From Amycolatopsis palatopharyngis (lineage in GTDB: Bacteria > Actinomycetota > Actinomycetes > Mycobacteriales > Pseudonocardiaceae): a stretch of 64,000 nucleotides of DNA. The translations under genes and the position numbers were made by a program. Positions 49,680-58,582 of this stretch are shown piece after piece (positions within the stretch are counted from its first letter, which is position 1; each line of letters opens with the position of its first letter). The notes below the pieces were generated by a model, which was not told the DNA's origin, made no database searches, and worked only from the letters and a program-made list of their open reading frames with translations. The DNA is taken from positions 54,401-118,400 of the forward strand of contig NZ_PQHZ01000016.1 of NCBI RefSeq assembly GCF_003385185.1. Reading direction: 5' to 3'.

Positions 49680-51140
49680 ATGACCGAGAACGACCCCACA
49701 GCTCAGGACCGTCAGGCCACACCCGAGGAGCCCGGCACCGTCGAGCGAGGCGGTTGGCCGGCGCAGGACGACGCCAGCACGCCACCCCGAGGCATACCCG
49801 CCACAGGCGAGCAGCCCGCGCAGGCGCACTGGTCCCCTGGAACGCAGCACCAGCCAGACGCGCAGGCCGCGCAGCAACAGCAGCCCTTCGGCGCCGAGAG
49901 GCCCGGTGGCAATCCCTACGCGAGCCCTGGCCAGCCCGGTGGTTACCCCGCCGCTCCAGGTACGCCGGAGCAGGCGCACTACTCCCCGTCCTCGACCACG
50001 ATGATGTATCCGCAGCCGCCGGGGGCCCAGCAGCAGCGGCAGGGCGGTGGCAAGGGACCGGGCAAGCTGGTGGTCGGCATCGCCCTGCTCGCGTTGCTGC
50101 TCGGTGGCGGCGCGGGTGGCGCGGCCGGTTACCTCGTGGCGGGCGACGCAACGGGCAGCGGCGCGACGAACTCGCTCGACGCCCCGCCGCCGGCCAAGCA
50201 GACCGCCAACGCGCCCGCAGGCAGTATCGAGTCCGTCGCGCAGAAGGTGCTGCCGAGCGTTGTGCAGCTCCAGGTCGCAGGCCGCGCGGGCAGCGGCGAG
50301 GGATCCGGCTTCGTGATCAGTGACGACGGCTACATCCTCACCAACAACCACGTCGTCGAGGCCGCCGCCGACGGCGGGCAGATCCAGGTCGCCTTCCAGA
50401 ACGGCGACAAGGCGAAGGCCACTATCGTGGGCCGCGACCCGACGACCGACATCGCCGTGGTGCGGGCCGAGGGCGTCAGCGGCCTCACCCCTGCCGAGCT
50501 CGGCCGCTCGGACGACCTCGACGTCGGGCAGGGTGTCGTGGCGATCGGTTCGCCGTTCTCGCTCGCGGGCACCGTGACGTCCGGAATCGTCAGCTCGCTG
50601 CACCGGCCGGTCAGCGCCGGTGGTGGCGGCGGTGACCAGGCCACGGTGATGGACGCCGTGCAGACCGACGCGGCGATCAACCCGGGTAACTCCGGTGGCC
50701 CGCTGGTCAACATGGCCGGACAGGTCATCGGCATCAACTCGGCGATCTACAGCCCCAAGTCCGGCGGCATGCCCGGACAGCAGTCGGAGGGCGGGAACGT
50801 CGGCATCGGCTTCGCGATTCCGATCGACCAGGCCCGCCGGACCGCGGAGCAGATCATCGACACCGGTAAGGCGCAGCAGACCTTCATCGGTGCCAGGGTG
50901 GGTAACAGCCCGCAGGGAGGGGCCGTGCTCGGAGAGATCGAACCGGGCAGCCCCGCCGAGAAGGCAGGTCTGAAGCCGGGTGACGTGCTCACCAAGATCG
51001 GCGACCGGCCGATTCCTGACGCCAACACCCTCGTCGCGGCGATCCGCACGAAGGCGCCGAACGAAACCGTCACCTTCACCCTCGCCGACGACTCGACGGT
51101 CGAAGTCACCCTCGGTGGCAAACCGGTCGAGGTGAACTGA
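49680..51140 (+). CDS. pepD: HtrA-type serine protease with PDZ domain, PepD-like
   Basis: 486 residues from ATG 49680. Residues 1-127 are a cytoplasmic Pro/Gln/Gly-rich region; a single transmembrane helix is at ~129-153. The trypsin-like domain follows with His224 (LTNNHVVEAA), Asp257 (PTTDIAVVRAEG) and Ser338 (INPGNSGGPLVNM). A PDZ domain occupies ~395-480 (GEIEPGSPAEKAGLKPGDVL). Envelope quality-control protease; in mycobacteria PepD is the MprAB target. A 213-bp region upstream separates it from galT and must carry its promoter. Confidence 0.93.
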   Translation: MTENDPTAQDRQATPEEPGTVERGGWPAQDDASTPPRGIPATGEQPAQAHWSPGTQHQPDAQAAQQQQPFGAERPGGNPYASPGQPGGYPAAPGTPEQAHYSPSSTTMMYPQPPGAQQQRQGGGKGPGKLVVGIALLALLLGGGAGGAAGYLVAGDATGSGATNSLDAPPPAKQTANAPAGSIESVAQKVLPSVVQLQVAGRAGSGEGSGFVISDDGYILTNNHVVEAAADGGQIQVAFQNGDKAKATIVGRDPTTDIAVVRAEGVSGLTPAELGRSDDLDVGQGVVAIGSPFSLAGTVTSGIVSSLHRPVSAGGGGGDQATVMDAVQTDAAINPGNSGGPLVNMAGQVIGINSAIYSPKSGGMPGQQSEGGNVGIGFAIPIDQARRTAEQIIDTGKAQQTFIGARVGNSPQGGAVLGEIEPGSPAEKAGLKPGDVLTKIGDRPIPDANTLVAAIRTKAPNETVTFTLADDSTVEVTLGGKPVEVN

Positions 51141-51200
51141 CCACACACGCTCGGTCGCCTCGCGACCGAGACCAGCAAACCGATACTGTCGGAATACCGG

Positions 51201-51233
51201 AGAGCCGCGGACGGCCAGGTCGTCCGCGGCTCT
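51201..51233. terminator. Hairpin terminator between pepD-like and DUF2064 genes
   Basis: AGAGCCGCGGACG and CGTCCGCGGCTCT form a perfect 13-bp stem with a 7-nt loop, between convergent genes. Confidence 0.85.
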
Positions 51234-51289
51234 CGTTTCGCTGTCTGTGCGCGAACTCGAGTCCGCTTACCGCGTCGCCGGCGCGACTG

Positions 51290-51973
51290 TCATTGGTGGG
51301 CGTCGAGCCGCACGGCCCGAACCGCCTCGACGAAACGCCCGCCGTGCAACGTGTTCGCCACCGATTCAGCGTCCGCCATCGTGTCCACATCGGACAACAT
51401 AGGCCCCTTGACGACTCGCAGCCCCGCCGACCGAAGCGCGTTCCTGGTCAGCACTCCGGTGTCGGGCCGGGACATGGGCACCGTGGCCAGCGCCCGCGCG
51501 GTCACGGGTTCGCGCAGCCCCAGCGTCCACCAGCCGCCGTCGTAGGCGGGTCCGAGCAGCGCGTCGGCTCCTGCGAGCAGCCGGGCGGCCTGGCCGGCGA
51601 GCAGGTCCGGGCTGACCTGCGGGGTATCCATACCTATCTGCAGTACCGGCCGTCGTGGCCGCAGCCGCGCGGTGTCCAGATGCGCGTTCACCAGCCGCTG
51701 GGCGAAGCTGTCGCCGCGCTGGGGCAGCACTGTCGTCCGCTCCAGCACTTCCCGTAGCTCCGTCGCCCGGGCCGCGTTGGAGAGGTCGCCGGTCAAGGCC
51801 ACCACCGGCACGGAGTCCGGCACGGCAAGCACGGCGTCGAGGGTGTCCAGCAGCGCGGCCGCGGCGATGTCGGCCGCCTGCTCGGCAGTGGCAGGTGGGC
51901 ACAACCGGGTCTTCGCCTCCCCGGGTACCGGCGATCGGGCCACCACGAGCAGACAGAACCCTTTCGTGCTCAC
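51290..51973 (-). CDS. DUF2064/TIGR04282-type glycosyltransferase
   Basis: 227 residues from GTG 51973. GT-A-like fold with LLVVARSPVPGEAKTRLCPP at the N-terminus, QIGMDTPQVSPDLLAGQAAR, LLGPAYDGGWWTLGLREP and LSDVDTMADAESVANTL. The family (also called arsenosugar-type glycosyltransferase) has nucleotide-sugar transferase features, with GMDTPQ and AYDGGWW as donor-binding elements. Overlaps the GT2 gene (GTGA). These two genes with the epimerase and membrane protein make up an envelope-glycosylation cluster. Confidence 0.85.
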   Translation of the reverse strand: MSTKGFCLLVVARSPVPGEAKTRLCPPATAEQAADIAAAALLDTLDAVLAVPDSVPVVALTGDLSNAARATELREVLERTTVLPQRGDSFAQRLVNAHLDTARLRPRRPVLQIGMDTPQVSPDLLAGQAARLLAGADALLGPAYDGGWWTLGLREPVTARALATVPMSRPDTGVLTRNALRSAGLRVVKGPMLSDVDTMADAESVANTLHGGRFVEAVRAVRLDAHQ

Positions 51974-52632
51974 GATCTCAGCACCCTGGCCATGTCGCGA
52001 ACGGCGCGAGCGGTTCCCCGTACCGAACCGGAGACCTTCGACCTGGTGCCTGCCGCGCGCTTGCCGTAGGCGACGTCGAACTCGCGCACCTGCCAGCCCG
52101 CCCTGCCCGCTTTGATCAGCATTTCCAATGGGTACCCGAATGCCCGGTCCGCTACGCCGAGATCGAGCAACGCCTGCCTGCGGACAGCTCGAACAGCGGC
52201 GATGTCGTGCACCGGAAGACCCTGCCTGCGCAGGACGCCCGCCAGTAACCGGTTGCCCGCCCGCGCATGCCATGGCCACACCCCGCGCTCGGCGGGCACC
52301 CGCCTCCCAACGGCGAGATCCGCCCCCCGCATGCGTACCTCGGCCACCAGCCGGGGCAGGTCGCCGGGATCAAGGGAACCGTCGGCGTCGATGAAGCAGA
52401 CGACGTCCGAGGTGGCGGCCTCGAGGCCGGTGTGCACCGCGGCGCCGTAGCCCGTGCGGGCCTCGGTGAGGACGAGCGCGCCCAGCCCGGCAGCGATGGC
52501 CTGCGAGCCGTCCGAGGAGCCGTTGTCGACCACGATCGCCCGATAGCCGGAGGGTATGGCGCCCAGCACGCCGGGAAGGGCTCCTGCCTCGTTCAGACAC
52601 GGCAGGACCACGTCGACGTCTTCGGTTCGCAC
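51970..52632 (-). CDS. GT2-family glycosyltransferase
   Basis: 220 residues. VDVVLPCLNEAGALPGVLGA begins the nucleotide-binding domain; AIVVDNGSSDGSQAIAAGLG follows, then FIDADGSLDPGDLPRLVAEV, where DAD is the metal-binding DXD motif. VGRRVPAERGVWPW and a basic C-terminus (SVRGTARAVRDMARVLRS) resemble dolichyl/polyprenyl-phosphate glycosyltransferases. Cytoplasmic, membrane-associated. It likely makes a polyprenyl-phosphate sugar or transfers to a lipid. Followed by the DUF2064 gene with a 4-nt overlap. Confidence 0.88.
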   Translation of the reverse strand: MRTEDVDVVLPCLNEAGALPGVLGAIPSGYRAIVVDNGSSDGSQAIAAGLGALVLTEARTGYGAAVHTGLEAATSDVVCFIDADGSLDPGDLPRLVAEVRMRGADLAVGRRVPAERGVWPWHARAGNRLLAGVLRRQGLPVHDIAAVRAVRRQALLDLGVADRAFGYPLEMLIKAGRAGWQVREFDVAYGKRAAGTRSKVSGSVRGTARAVRDMARVLRS

Positions 52633-52825
52633 AACAGACAGGCTAAGTCCGCCATGGAGTCAGCCAAAGGATTGTGGTGCTTACCGAACTCTGACATAGA
52701 CCGTTGGGGTGACGAGATCTTACCGACTCCTGACGAACCATCCGTCCAGCTGACGGCGAACGCCGGCTGCGGCTATCGTGCGGCTGGTGGTCGACTCCCC
52801 AGGCAGGCCTGCGCCAGGAGAGACG

Positions 52826-54172
52826 GTGAAACGGGCCGGCGGCACGCGGGCTGACCTGCTGGTGGTCACGTTCGCCGCGGTGCTGGTCGCCACCGCCATC
52901 GCCGTCGGGCTGTACTACAACCGGGACGGTTCCGGCGTCCTCATCTTCGCGTTCGCGCCGCCGTTGTTCGGCAACTGGCTGCCACACGTGGGCCCGGGCA
53001 CTCCACTGGCGTTGCTCGTCGCGTTCGTGGTGATCGCCTGGGGCCCTGTACTCGCCGCCCGCCTGCCCTGGCGCGGCCTGCTGCCGGTGAGCTACCTCGC
53101 CGCGCTGTGCTGGTCGCTGGCGCTCGTACTGATCGACGGCTGGTCCCGCGGATTCACCCAGCGGCTCACCCATCCCACCGAGTACCTGCGTGAGGTACCG
53201 GGCATCGTGGACATCCCGAGGATGGTGCACACCTTTGCCGATCGGATCCTGATGGGCAGGCCGGACTCGTGGACCACGCACGTCTCCGGCCATCCACCCG
53301 GCGCGACACTGGTGTTCGTCTGGCTGGACCGGCTCGGTCTCTCCGGCGGCGCCGCCGCGAGCTGGGCCTGCGTGCTCGCCGGCTGCCTCGTCGCCGTGGC
53401 CGTGCCGGTCACCGTGCGAGCCCTCGGCAGCCCGGAAGCGGCGCGGGCGATACTGCCGTTCGTCGTGCTCTTCCCCGGCGCGGTGTGGATCGCCGTTTCC
53501 GCGGACGCCCTGTTCGCCGGGGTCACCGCGAGCGGGATCGCCTTGCTCGCGCTGAGTGTGCGAGCTTTCGCGCGGCGGGCGCGCTCCGCGATCCCACTGG
53601 CCGCCGCCGCGGGTGTGCTGCTCGGTTTCGGAGTCTTCCTGTCCTACGGTCTGGTGCTGCTCGGCGTGCTGGCGCTGGCCGTGGTGCTCGCCGGTCGCAG
53701 CCTTCGCGCACTGATGTGGGCCACGGGCGGCGCGCTGACCGTGGTCGGGGTGTTCGCGCTCGCCGGATTCTGGTGGCTGGACGGCTATCACCTCGTCTTG
53801 CAGCGCTACTACCAGGGCATCGCCAGCGAGCGGCCGTATTCGTACTGGGTGTGGGCGAACCTGGCCTGCCTCGCCATCGCGGTGGGCCCCGCCGTGGTCG
53901 CCGCGGTGCGCCGGGGTGTCGCTGCTGGTGCCCGTACGCCGATCCAGCGCTGGGACGGCGCCCTCGTGCTCGGCGGAGCGGCCCTGGTGATGATCTTGGT
54001 CGCGGACGTGTCCGGGCTGTCGAAGGCCGAGGTTGAGCGGATCTGGCTGCCGTTCGCGGTGTGGCTGCTGCCACTGACCGCGTTGCTGCCGCCGGCGACC
54101 CGGCGCTGGTGGCTCGCCGGGCAGGCGGTGGTCGCGCTGACGGTGAACCACCTGGTGCTGACGGTGTGGTGA
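52826..54172 (+). CDS. Polytopic membrane protein, possible GT-C glycosyltransferase
   Basis: 448 residues from GTG 52826, chosen because AGGAGAG precedes it closely; a GTG at 52778 would add 16 residues. Ten to twelve hydrophobic helices. The loop between the early helices holds RGFTQRLTHPTEYLREVPGI and THVSGHPPGATLVFVWLDRL; His-Pro-containing loops of this kind occur in GT-C proteins that use polyprenyl-phosphate sugars. I cannot name the family with certainty. Diverges from the GT2/DUF2064 pair, which fits as supplier of the lipid-linked sugar. Confidence 0.7.
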   Translation: MKRAGGTRADLLVVTFAAVLVATAIAVGLYYNRDGSGVLIFAFAPPLFGNWLPHVGPGTPLALLVAFVVIAWGPVLAARLPWRGLLPVSYLAALCWSLALVLIDGWSRGFTQRLTHPTEYLREVPGIVDIPRMVHTFADRILMGRPDSWTTHVSGHPPGATLVFVWLDRLGLSGGAAASWACVLAGCLVAVAVPVTVRALGSPEAARAILPFVVLFPGAVWIAVSADALFAGVTASGIALLALSVRAFARRARSAIPLAAAAGVLLGFGVFLSYGLVLLGVLALAVVLAGRSLRALMWATGGALTVVGVFALAGFWWLDGYHLVLQRYYQGIASERPYSYWVWANLACLAIAVGPAVVAAVRRGVAAGARTPIQRWDGALVLGGAALVMILVADVSGLSKAEVERIWLPFAVWLLPLTALLPPATRRWWLAGQAVVALTVNHLVLTVW

Positions 54173-54255
54173 GGGAATCATGAGCACGCGACCGGCACCG
54201 CGACCTGTTCGGGTAAGGCACCGAGCGTGGTCGAGCCCGGCGGGAGTGACGTGAG

Positions 54256-54996
54256 GTGAACGGGGTGCGGGACTTGGCGCAGACCGGACAGGTCCTCGTC
54301 GTGGATGACGACGAGACGGTTCGCGACGTCGTGCGCCGGTACCTGGAGCTCGCCGGGTTCACCGTGCGGGTGGTCGGTGATGGTGAGCAGGCGTTGCGCA
54401 GTTTCGCCGAGCACCGGCCGGACCTGGTGGTGCTGGACGTGATGATGCCGGGAATGAGCGGGCTCGAGGTGTGTCAGCGGCTGCGCGAGTCCAGCGAGGT
54501 CCCTGTGGTCATGCTGACCGCGCTCGGCGAGGAGGAGAACCGCATCGCCGGGCTCCAGCTGGGGGCCGACGACTACGTGACCAAACCGTTCAGCCCACGA
54601 GAACTCACCCTGCGGGTCACCTCGGTGCTGCGACGGTCGCGGATGCCCCGGCAGGAACCAGCGGTCGCCGAACTGGTGGACGGCGACCTGCATTTGCAGC
54701 TCGACGCAAGGCAGGCGTGGCTCGGCGGCGCGGATCTGCCGCTCACGGCACGGGAGTTCGACCTGCTCGCCTACTTCCTCACCCATCCCGGCACCGCGTT
54801 CACCCGATCCGATCTGCTGGAACGGGTATGGGGCTGGGACTTCGGCGACCAGTCCACGGTGACCGTGCACGTCCGCCGCCTGCGGGAGAAGATCGAACGC
54901 GATCCGGCGAAACCGGAACGGGTGACGACCGTATGGGGTGTCGGGTATCGCTACGACCCGGCCGGGGACGGAGACAGCGCGCAGTGCTCGCCATGA
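54256..54996 (+). CDS. OmpR-family response regulator
   Basis: 246 residues from GTG 54256. Receiver [20 protein letters not shown] with Asp in [15 protein letters not shown] and Lys in [16 protein letters not shown]. Winged helix: [40 protein letters not shown] and [13 protein letters not shown]. Its stop overlaps the kinase start (ATGA). It lies 80 bp after the membrane protein gene, so regulator and regulated glycosylation genes may share a transcript. Confidence 0.92.
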   Translation: MNGVRDLAQTGQVLVVDDDETVRDVVRRYLELAGFTVRVVGDGEQALRSFAEHRPDLVVLDVMMPGMSGLEVCQRLRESSEVPVVMLTALGEEENRIAGLQLGADDYVTKPFSPRELTLRVTSVLRRSRMPRQEPAVAELVDGDLHLQLDARQAWLGGADLPLTAREFDLLAYFLTHPGTAFTRSDLLERVWGWDFGDQSTVTVHVRRLREKIERDPAKPERVTTVWGVGYRYDPAGDGDSAQCSP

Positions 54997-56042
54997 TCGA
55001 GTCGGGCGAGTCGCTCGCCGAGCTACTCATCCACGTCTGGCACATCCTGCCGTTCGCGCTCCTGTTCGCGCTGCCGGTGGCAGTGGCCGGTGGCGTGATC
55101 CTGTTCTGGCTGCGCCGGGGCTCGCTGGCCAGCACGCTCACCGTGCTCGTGCTGATCCCGGTGGGCGCCACCCTGGCCGGAGTGCTCGGCGTCAGCGGGT
55201 TCATGTTCACCCCCGCACTGACCACGATGCTGGTGGTCTGCCTACTGGTCGCCGCGGTCACCGTTCCCGCGGCCATCGTGCTCGGCCGCGCGATCGCCCG
55301 CCGCAGTGTCTGGGAACGGGAGGCGAGGGACCGGGAACGGGCCGCGGAGGCATCGCGGCGGGAACTGGTGGCCTGGATCAGTCACGACCTGCGGAGCCCG
55401 CTGTCGGGCATCCGGGCGATGGCCGAAGCGCTTGCCGACGGCGTGGTCGCCGAACCGGGCGAGGTGGCCGGGTACGCGCACCGGATCAGCGGGGAGGCGA
55501 CCAGGCTTTCGGCAATGGTCGACGACCTTTTCGAACTCTCCAGGATCACCGCGGGGGCACTCCAGCTCACGCTCTCCGCCGTGCCCCTGCGCGATGTGGT
55601 CAGCGACGCCGTGGCCGCGCAGGCCCCGCTCGCCGAGCAGAAGCGGGTCAAGGTGCTCGCCACCGCGCAGACCTGGCCGGTCGTCGCGGGCAGCGATCCG
55701 GAGCTGGCGCGGATCGTGCGCAACCTCGTCTCCAACGCCATCCGGCACACCCCGCCGGACGGAACGGTCGCCGTGCAGGTCGGTGTCGACGGAGGGGACG
55801 CGTTGCTCTCCGTGGACGACGCCTGCGGCGGCATCCCGGAGGACGAGATCGGCCGGGTGTTCGACGTCGCGTTCCGGGGAACCCAGGCCCGCACCCCCGA
55901 GCCCTCGGGCGGCACCACCGGTGGCGGGCTGGGGCTGGCCATCGCCAAGGGACTCGTCGAGGCGCACCGGGGCCGGATCGGGGTGTGCAACCACGGCCGG
56001 GGATGCCGATTCGAGGTCCGGCTGCCGCTGGCCGCTCGCTGA
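54993..56042 (+). CDS. Sensor histidine kinase
   Basis: 349 residues from ATG 54993, translationally coupled to the response regulator. Two to three transmembrane helices at ~20-100 without a sizable extracytoplasmic domain, then HisKA ([20 protein letters not shown], His in WISHDLRSP) and ATPase ([48 protein letters not shown]). Probably an intramembrane-sensing kinase. Convergent with the epimerase gene. Confidence 0.92.
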   Translation: MIESGESLAELLIHVWHILPFALLFALPVAVAGGVILFWLRRGSLASTLTVLVLIPVGATLAGVLGVSGFMFTPALTTMLVVCLLVAAVTVPAAIVLGRAIARRSVWEREARDRERAAEASRRELVAWISHDLRSPLSGIRAMAEALADGVVAEPGEVAGYAHRISGEATRLSAMVDDLFELSRITAGALQLTLSAVPLRDVVSDAVAAQAPLAEQKRVKVLATAQTWPVVAGSDPELARIVRNLVSNAIRHTPPDGTVAVQVGVDGGDALLSVDDACGGIPEDEIGRVFDVAFRGTQARTPEPSGGTTGGGLGLAIAKGLVEAHRGRIGVCNHGRGCRFEVRLPLAAR

Positions 56043-56075
56043 CCTCAGCGATCGTGGGCGGGCCTCGGCCGGTCG

Positions 56076-57137
56076 TCAGGTGGTTGTGGCCTCACGCAGG
56101 GGATCGTTCGCGAAGGCCGCGATGCCCTCGGCGAATCCGGTCCGCGCCTCGAACCCGAGCAGCTTGCGCGCCAGCGCGGGGTCGGCGACGACGTGCCGCA
56201 CATCAGCGGGTCGAGCGCCGCCGACGATCGTCGGCGCGGGTCCCGCGCACGCCTTGGCCAGTTCCACGGCGAGCTCGCCGACCGTGTGCGGATGACCGGA
56301 ACAGATATTGACCGCGGTCAGGTCCCCCTCGGGGGCCGGCGACTCGAGGGCCAGCACGTTGGCCCGTGCCACGTCCCGGACGTGCACGAAGTCGCGCTGC
56401 TGCCGGCCGTCCTCCAGCACGGTGGGGGACTCCCCACGGCGCAGGGCGGACCGGAACAGCGACGCGACTCCCGCGTACGGCGTGTTCTGCGGCATCCGTG
56501 GCCCATAGACGTTGTGATAGCGCAGTGCCCAGACCGCGCCCCCGCTCTGCCGCGCCCAGGCGCCCGCGAGGTGCTCCTGGGCGAGTTTGGTGGCGGCGTA
56601 GGTGCTGCGCGGAGCCAGCGGAGCGTCCTCCGGTACGAGCAGGGGAGTGAGCTCGGCCTGGCAGTCCCGGCAGCGCGGCTCGTACCTGCCCGTGTCCACA
56701 TCGGAGGGAACTCTGGGAGCAGCGGTCACCGTGCTGTGCTCGGGGCACGCGTATCGGCCTTCGCCATAGACGACCATCGACGAAGCGAGGACGAGCCTGC
56801 CCACGCCGGCCGTGTACATCGCGGACAGCAGCACGGCCGTGCCGTAGTCGTTGTGCAGCGCGTAGGAAGGGGCGTCGGTGGGATCGACGCCGTGGCCGAC
56901 CACGGCAGCCTGGTGGCAGACCGCGTCGACCTCGGTCATCAGCTCGGCGAGCAGCCCGCCGTCGGTCACGTCGCCTTCAACGAACCGGTGACCGCCGAGG
57001 TAGGGAGGAGCTCCACCGGGCCCGTGGGCGGTCGGCAGCAGGTTGTCCAGCAGCACTGGTTCGTGGCCTGATTCGCTCAGCAGATCGGCCACCTGGGATC
57101 CGATGAAACCGGCGCCACCGGTCACGAGAACTCGCAC
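56076..57137 (-). CDS. NAD-dependent sugar epimerase/dehydratase (SDR)
   Basis: About 353 residues from GTG 57137 (GTG 57146 possible). Rossmann motif VTGGAGFIGSQVADLL at the N-terminus, active-site YAATKLAQEHLAG (Tyr-x3-Lys) and a Ser pair in LASSMVVYGEG. Unusual feature: between ~135 and 175 an insert contains RYACPEHSTV and RYEPRCRDCQAEL, three cysteines and a His that could bind zinc. UDP- or dTDP-sugar epimerase/4,6-dehydratase function is likely and fits the glycosyltransferase neighbours. A MITE-like element starts 10 bp upstream of its start. Confidence 0.88.
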   Translation of the reverse strand: MRVLVTGGAGFIGSQVADLLSESGHEPVLLDNLLPTAHGPGGAPPYLGGHRFVEGDVTDGGLLAELMTEVDAVCHQAAVVGHGVDPTDAPSYALHNDYGTAVLLSAMYTAGVGRLVLASSMVVYGEGRYACPEHSTVTAAPRVPSDVDTGRYEPRCRDCQAELTPLLVPEDAPLAPRSTYAATKLAQEHLAGAWARQSGGAVWALRYHNVYGPRMPQNTPYAGVASLFRSALRRGESPTVLEDGRQQRDFVHVRDVARANVLALESPAPEGDLTAVNICSGHPHTVGELAVELAKACAGPAPTIVGGARPADVRHVVADPALARKLLGFEARTGFAEGIAAFANDPLREATTT

Positions 57138-57147
57138 CCAGCACACG

Positions 57148-57259
57148 CTAGTGCCCCGTCAAGGAAGGTTGGTGTGGTTGTCCGTGGATCGAGGTGTTCG
57201 CCGGCGAGGCGCGGGAGGCTGTGGAGAATCGTGCTGAACCTTTCTTGATGGGGCACTAG
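57148..57259. mobile_element. MITE-like element, 112 bp
   Basis: The ends CTAGTGCCCCGTCAAG... and its inverted copy ending at 57259 form 23-bp terminal inverted repeats with two mismatches. The internal ~66 bp encode nothing. Both ends are CTAG, so a TA or CTAG target duplication is possible, as in IS630/IS5-type families. No transposase is present, so it would need one in trans. It is inserted in the promoter region of the epimerase gene. Confidence 0.65.
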
Positions 57260-57395
57260 GACGCGGCGGAGCCCGCCGCGGTACCAGCGATCCGGCCGTA
57301 AGCCTTCGGTCAGGTTTCCCGTGTTCATCGGGTGGTCGCCGCGCTGGACGCGGCTGTCTCCGACGGAGACGGCCGAACCGGCTACGGTGGTGCTC

Positions 57396-57902
57396 ATGGA
57401 ACGCAGTGCACAGCGCCTCGGCCGCGCTCTCGTTGTGATCGTCGACGACCGCGCCGCCCACGGTGAGAACGAGGACACCGCGGGCCCCTTGATGACGGAG
57501 CTGCTCGAGGAAGCGGGTTTCATCGTTGATGGCACCGTGGTGGTGCACGCCGATACCGTCGCCATCCGCAATGCGCTCAACACCGCGGTCATCGGCGGCG
57601 CCGACCTCGTCATCACGGTCGGTGGAACGGGTGTGTCCCCGCGCGATGTCACGCCGGACGCCACGGCAGGCGTGCTCGACCGTCCCATTCCCGGCATCGG
57701 GGAGGCTCTGCGCTCCTCTGGGCTCGCAGCGGGTGCGGTGGACGCCGGGATCTCTCGCGGGCTCGTCGGCGTGTCCGGCAGCACCCTCGTGGTCAACCTG
57801 GCCGGTTCGCGGTCCGCGGTCCGCGACGGGATGGCGACGTTGTCCGGTCTGGTGCCGTTCGTGATCGGTGAGCTCTCGGGGCTCGAGGAAGCTCAGGCGT
57901 GA
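57396..57902 (+). CDS. moaB2: MoaB/Mog-family molybdopterin protein, MoaB2-like
   Basis: 168 residues from ATG 57396. The fold is recognised by RALVVIVDDRAAHGENEDTA, ADLVITVGGTGVSPRDVTPD (molybdopterin-binding GGTG) and the C-terminal GSRSAVRDGMATL. Adenylates molybdopterin or assists Mo insertion. Position after pepD-like and before mscL matches M. tuberculosis moaB2 (Rv0984), but the glycosylation cluster is inserted between. Followed by a small protein with GTGA overlap. Confidence 0.88.
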   Translation: MERSAQRLGRALVVIVDDRAAHGENEDTAGPLMTELLEEAGFIVDGTVVVHADTVAIRNALNTAVIGGADLVITVGGTGVSPRDVTPDATAGVLDRPIPGIGEALRSSGLAAGAVDAGISRGLVGVSGSTLVVNLAGSRSAVRDGMATLSGLVPFVIGELSGLEEAQA

Positions 57903-58090
57903 CCGAACAAGAGCCGGATCAGGTCGCTGATTCGCCTCGACCACCCCGTAGACCCGCCAAGCGAGAGCTCGACGCGGTCTTCGGGGACGTATTGCCGGAC
58001 ACCACGTCGGACGAGCGTGAGCCGGAGGCGCGGAGCCGGGACTCCGATGCTTGGCATCTGGAGAACCGGCCTCCGCACCACGACCGGTAG
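57899..58090 (+). CDS. Small acidic/basic hypothetical protein
   Basis: 63 residues, co-translated with the MoaB2-like gene (4-nt overlap). It is rich in Pro, Arg and Asp/Glu, with PRRPAKRELDAVFGDVLPD in the middle and a C-terminus HLENRPPHHDR. Probably disordered. Small proteins like this follow moaB2 in related actinomycetes; I know no function. Converges on mscL. Confidence 0.7.
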   Translation: MTEQEPDQVADSPRPPRRPAKRELDAVFGDVLPDTTSDEREPEARSRDSDAWHLENRPPHHDR

Positions 58091-58112
58091 GGCGCCGCGC
58101 GCCTGGGCCGGC

Positions 58113-58514
58113 TCAGCTGCGGCCCTGCTGCTGCTGGAGCAGGTCCCGGATCTCGGCGAGCAGTTCGATGTCGGTCGGCGCCGCGGGGCCAGCTTCCTCG
58201 CCGCGTTTGCGCCGCTGCTGCAACTTCTGCACCGGAAGCACGATGACGAAGTAGACCACCGCCGCGATCAGCAGGAAGTTGATCGCGGCGTTGATCACGC
58301 TGCCGAAGTCGAGGAATGTGGAGTCGTTTCCGCTGAGGATGTTGAACCCTAGCCCCTGACCGGCTTCGGACCCGCCCATCGCGTTGATCAGGGGCTTGAT
58401 CAGGCCCTCGGTGAAAGACGTGACGATTGCCGTGAACGCGGTACCGATGACGACCGCGACCGCGAGGTCGACGACGTTGCCGCGCATGATGAAGTCCTTG
58501 AAGCCCTTCAGCAC
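58113..58514 (-). CDS. mscL: Large-conductance mechanosensitive channel MscL
   Basis: 133 residues. MLKGFKDFIMRGNVVDLAVA starts the N-terminal amphipathic helix and TM1 with the constriction region; TM2 is FLLIAAVVYFVIVLPVQKLQ; a C-terminal helical bundle follows (ELLAEIRDLLQQQQ). Homopentamer opened by membrane tension to release solutes on hypo-osmotic shock. Gene order MoaB2 then MscL in convergent orientation is as in M. tuberculosis (Rv0984, Rv0985c). Confidence 0.97.
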   Translation of the reverse strand: MLKGFKDFIMRGNVVDLAVAVVIGTAFTAIVTSFTEGLIKPLINAMGGSEAGQGLGFNILSGNDSTFLDFGSVINAAINFLLIAAVVYFVIVLPVQKLQQRRKRGEEAGPAAPTDIELLAEIRDLLQQQQGRS

Positions 58515-58582
58515 AGTGCTCTCCTAAGCGGTGTCGAGACGGGGGTGAGGGGCGGTCGCTCCCTTGTGGACCCGGACACGCC

